From positions 1 through 5,006 of the forward strand of contig CABUCP010000283.1 of NCBI GenBank assembly GCA_902490055.1: 5,006 nucleotides of DNA, given 5' to 3'. A program made the position numbers and the translations under genes. Of the stretch, positions 1 to 5,006 are shown piece by piece. The stretch comes from an uncultured Klebsiella sp. (GTDB lineage Bacteria > Pseudomonadota > Gammaproteobacteria > Enterobacterales > Enterobacteriaceae). Position 1 is the first letter of the stretch; every line of letters starts with the position of its first letter. The notes beneath the pieces are model-generated. The model was not told the origin of the DNA, did not search any database, and saw only the letters and a list, made by a program, of their open reading frames with translations.

Positions 1-35
1 AACTTATCGTCTCTTTCCACTGTTCAAGGCCGTTT

Positions 36-74
36 ATCAGATAATTATTCACTATATATGCATTATATTTGAAT
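36..74. promoter_or_regulatory. Tandem ArgR operator (two ARG boxes, 3-bp spacing)
   Basis: Two 18-base segments, 36-53 (ATCAGATAATTATTCACT) and 57-74 (TATGCATTATATTTGAAT), each match the ARG box pattern WNTGAATWWWWATTCANW with about three mismatches in the ten core positions. The first has a perfect right half (ATTCA at 47-51). The second has TGCAT and TTTGA as its halves. They are separated by exactly 3 bases, the usual spacing of paired boxes bound by one ArgR hexamer. They lie about 100-120 bases before the predicted sigma-54 start. In E. coli and Salmonella, ArgR activates the ast operon when arginine is present, so an activator site here is expected. The exact register is an inference from pattern matching. 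Confidence 0.6.
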
Positions 75-79
75 AATTA
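42..79. repeat. Inverted repeat with perfect 10-bp arms
   Basis: TAATTATTCA at 42-51 is the exact reverse complement of TGAATAATTA at 70-79, with an 18-base AT-rich middle that contains ATGCAT. The arms coincide with the best halves of the two ARG boxes, so the repeat is most simply explained as part of the ArgR operator. An RNA hairpin role is unlikely because it lies upstream of the predicted transcription start. Confidence 0.7.
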
Positions 80-139
80 AGGTTTGTAACCGCTTGATAT
101 TACGTGATTGGCTTCAATTTATGCATTTTTGCCTCTGGC

Positions 140-155
140 TGGCACGAAGCGTGCA
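140..155 (+). promoter_or_regulatory. Sigma-54 (RpoN) promoter of the ast operon
   Basis: TGGCACGAAGCGTGCA matches the sigma-54 consensus TGGCACG-N4-TTGCA at every fixed position except one (G for the first T of the -12 element). The invariant GG (141-142) and GC (153-154) pairs have the correct spacing. This predicts transcription from about position 166 and a leader of about 63 bases before astC. The ast operon of E. coli is known to be driven by sigma-54 with NtrC under nitrogen limitation, so site and gene agree. No clear NtrC enhancer (GCACC-N4/5-GGTGC type) is visible in bases 1-139, so it may lie further upstream, outside the window. Confidence 0.85.
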
Positions 156-177
156 ATCTACATTTACAGCGTAATAA

Positions 178-3951
<3,774 letters not shown>

Positions 3952-3952
<1 letters not shown>

Positions 3953-4014
3953 TGGCTGTGCGCGAGGTTAATTTTACCGGCCTCGCGGGTTCTCTCGATC
4001 TGTTTCAGCAATAG
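3952..4014 (+). pseudogene. astB: astB remnant: in-frame deleted N-succinylarginine dihydrolase, 20 codons
   Basis: In enterobacterial ast operons astB (about 447 codons) sits between astD and astE. Here there are only 72 bases between the astD stop and the astE start. An ATG sharing one base with the astD stop opens a 20-codon frame, [13 protein letters not shown] then SLDLFQQ, ending in TAG. The first part follows the AstB start (E. coli, from memory: MNAWEVNFDGLVGL). The last part, GSLDLFQQ, resembles the AstB end (GSVYPFQR) and lies at the expected distance from the astE start. About 425 codons, including all the catalytic Cys/His/Glu machinery of this guanidine-modifying-superfamily enzyme, are gone, and the frame is kept. 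It cannot be a dihydrolase. No strong Shine-Dalgarno precedes it, so it would be translated by coupling from astD. The N-terminal match is strong; the C-terminal match is short and less certain. A chance small ORF or a leader peptide is the alternative. Confidence 0.78.
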
Positions 4015-4020
4015 AGGAGG
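4015..4020 (+). promoter_or_regulatory. Perfect Shine-Dalgarno deciding the GTG start of astE
   Basis: AGGAGG directly follows the TAG of the astB remnant and ends 4 bases before the GTG at 4025. This is the strongest ribosome site in the window and supports the GTG start, which gives the family N-terminus [11 protein letters not shown]. The spacing is a little short. Ribosomes ending at the remnant's stop would sit directly on this site, favouring reinitiation. Confidence 0.85.
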
Positions 4021-4024
4021 CGTC

Positions 4025-4987
4025 GTGGACGACTTTCTGGCATTAACTCTGGCGGGTCGCTGGCCGCACCATTTTCATGGCGAAACCGCTCATTTTCGCT
4101 GGCACTGGATCGATTGCGGCATTTTGTTACTGACTCCACATGCGCGCTGTGAGCGGTCGCTGGTGCTTTCCTGCGGTATCCATGGCAATGAAACCGCGCC
4201 GGTAGAGATGGTGAATGCGCTGCTTCAGCAGCTATTCGCCGGTGAACTTGCGCTACGCTGGCGTCTGCTGGTGGTTTTCGGCAATCCGCCGGCGCTGCGG
4301 CAAAATAAACGCTATCTCGCCAGCGACATGAACCGAATGTTCGGCGAGCGCTGGCGTCAGTTTGAAACCAGTGGTGAAACGGTGCGGGCGCGGCAGCTGG
4401 AGAGTGCGGTCACGCGCTTCTTTGCCGATAACCACGGCGTACGCTGGCATCTGGATATGCATACCGCCATACGCGGGTCGTTGCATCCACGCTTCGGGGT
4501 GCTACCGGCGCGCGAGGCGCCGTGGAGTGAGGATTTTCTCAGCTGGCTCGGCGCCGCCGGGCTGGAAGCGCTGGTGTTCCATCAGCAGCCGGGAGGGACC
4601 TTTACTCACTTCAGCTGTGAACATTTTGCCGCACTGGCCTGTACCCTTGAGCTGGGTAAGGCGCTGCCGTTCGGCGACAATGATTTAAGCCAGTTTGCGA
4701 TGACGCAGCGGGCATTAAGCCGTTTGCTGGTCGGTGATATGGCGGTGGAGGAGGCCGCTGCGCCGCTACGTTACCGGGTGGTTCAGCAGATTACCCGCCA
4801 TAGCGAGCGGTTTCAGTTGCATATGTCAGATCACACGCTCAACTTTACGCCGTTCAGCGCCGGGACGCTGCTGGCGGAAGATGGCGATACGCGCTACGTC
4901 GTTAAAAAAGACCAGGAGTATGTCCTGTTTCCTAACCCCAATGTCGCAATCGGGCTGCGGGCCGGGCTAATGCTCGAGCGGTTTTAG
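4025..4987 (+). CDS. astE: Succinylglutamate desuccinylase AstE
   Basis: This zinc hydrolase splits N-succinylglutamate into succinate and glutamate, the last AST step. It belongs to the AstE/aspartoacylase (M14-like) family. The protein has 320 residues against 322 in E. coli. Zinc ligands are visible as H53 and E56 in GIHGNETAP and H146 in [12 protein letters not shown]. The catalytic glutamate is E209 in [13 protein letters not shown]. Other family stretches are LGNPPAL-like GNPPAL (86-91), SDMNRMFG (100-107), [13 protein letters not shown] (185-197), [11 protein letters not shown] (250-260) and EYVLFPNP (298-305). The start is GTG, supported by AGGAGG and by the N-terminus [11 protein letters not shown]. 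Residues 12-45 differ from E. coli more than the rest and hold five histidines in 15-27. It is the last gene in the operon and follows the astB remnant by 10 bases. The enzyme looks intact although an upstream step is missing. Confidence 0.96.
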   Translation: MDDFLALTLAGRWPHHFHGETAHFRWHWIDCGILLLTPHARCERSLVLSCGIHGNETAPVEMVNALLQQLFAGELALRWRLLVVFGNPPALRQNKRYLASDMNRMFGERWRQFETSGETVRARQLESAVTRFFADNHGVRWHLDMHTAIRGSLHPRFGVLPAREAPWSEDFLSWLGAAGLEALVFHQQPGGTFTHFSCEHFAALACTLELGKALPFGDNDLSQFAMTQRALSRLLVGDMAVEEAAAPLRYRVVQQITRHSERFQLHMSDHTLNFTPFSAGTLLAEDGDTRYVVKKDQEYVLFPNPNVAIGLRAGLMLERF

Positions 4988-5006
4988 CCCCTTATCGCTG
5001 CTATTA

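Noticed and set aside
94..122. A possible sigma-70/sigma-S promoter: TTGATA (94-99), 17-base spacer, ATTTAT (117-122).
   Set aside because: The -10 matches only 3 of 6 positions in AT-rich DNA. A sigma-S promoter for ast is known in enteric bacteria, but I cannot place it from the sequence alone.
4988..5006. A transcription terminator after astE.
   Set aside because: Only 19 bases remain and they show neither a GC-rich hairpin nor a T tract; any terminator lies beyond the window.

Overview
The window is an arginine succinyltransferase (AST) catabolic operon from a member of the Enterobacterales. The proteins closely resemble Escherichia coli/Salmonella/Klebsiella AstC, AstA, AstD and AstE as I remember them, with the same or nearly the same lengths and all recognisable catalytic residues. 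They are not identical to E. coli, and the DNA is fairly GC-rich, so a relative such as Klebsiella, Enterobacter or Kosakonia fits. The genus cannot be fixed from this sequence.

Layout, all on the + strand: an AT-rich control region (1-228) with a pair of ArgR-type boxes (36-53 and 57-74) and a near-consensus sigma-54 promoter (140-155); astC (229-1449); astA (1446-2480, 4-base overlap with astC); astD (2477-3952, 4-base overlap with astA); a 20-codon open frame (3952-4014) that looks like the fused two ends of a deleted astB; astE (4025-4987, GTG start behind a perfect AGGAGG). The last 19 bases hold no recognisable gene or terminator.

The main observation is the missing astB. The enterobacterial order is astC-astA-astD-astB-astE. 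Here the roughly 445-codon N-succinylarginine dihydrolase gene is reduced to 20 codons plus a stop. Its beginning ([13 protein letters not shown]) matches the AstB N-terminus and its end (GS..LFQ) resembles the AstB C-terminus. The other four genes are intact. As encoded here, the pathway lacks step 2 (succinylarginine to succinylornithine + 2 NH3 + CO2), which should stop arginine use by this route unless astB lies elsewhere. A pathway entered at ornithine (AstA, AstC, AstD, AstE) would not need AstB. The remnant still joins astD to astE with tight stop/start spacing, so translational coupling to astE may be what has been kept.

I see no mobile element, CRISPR array, tRNA or rRNA, and no wholly new system. 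The noteworthy feature is the in-frame loss of an internal pathway step.
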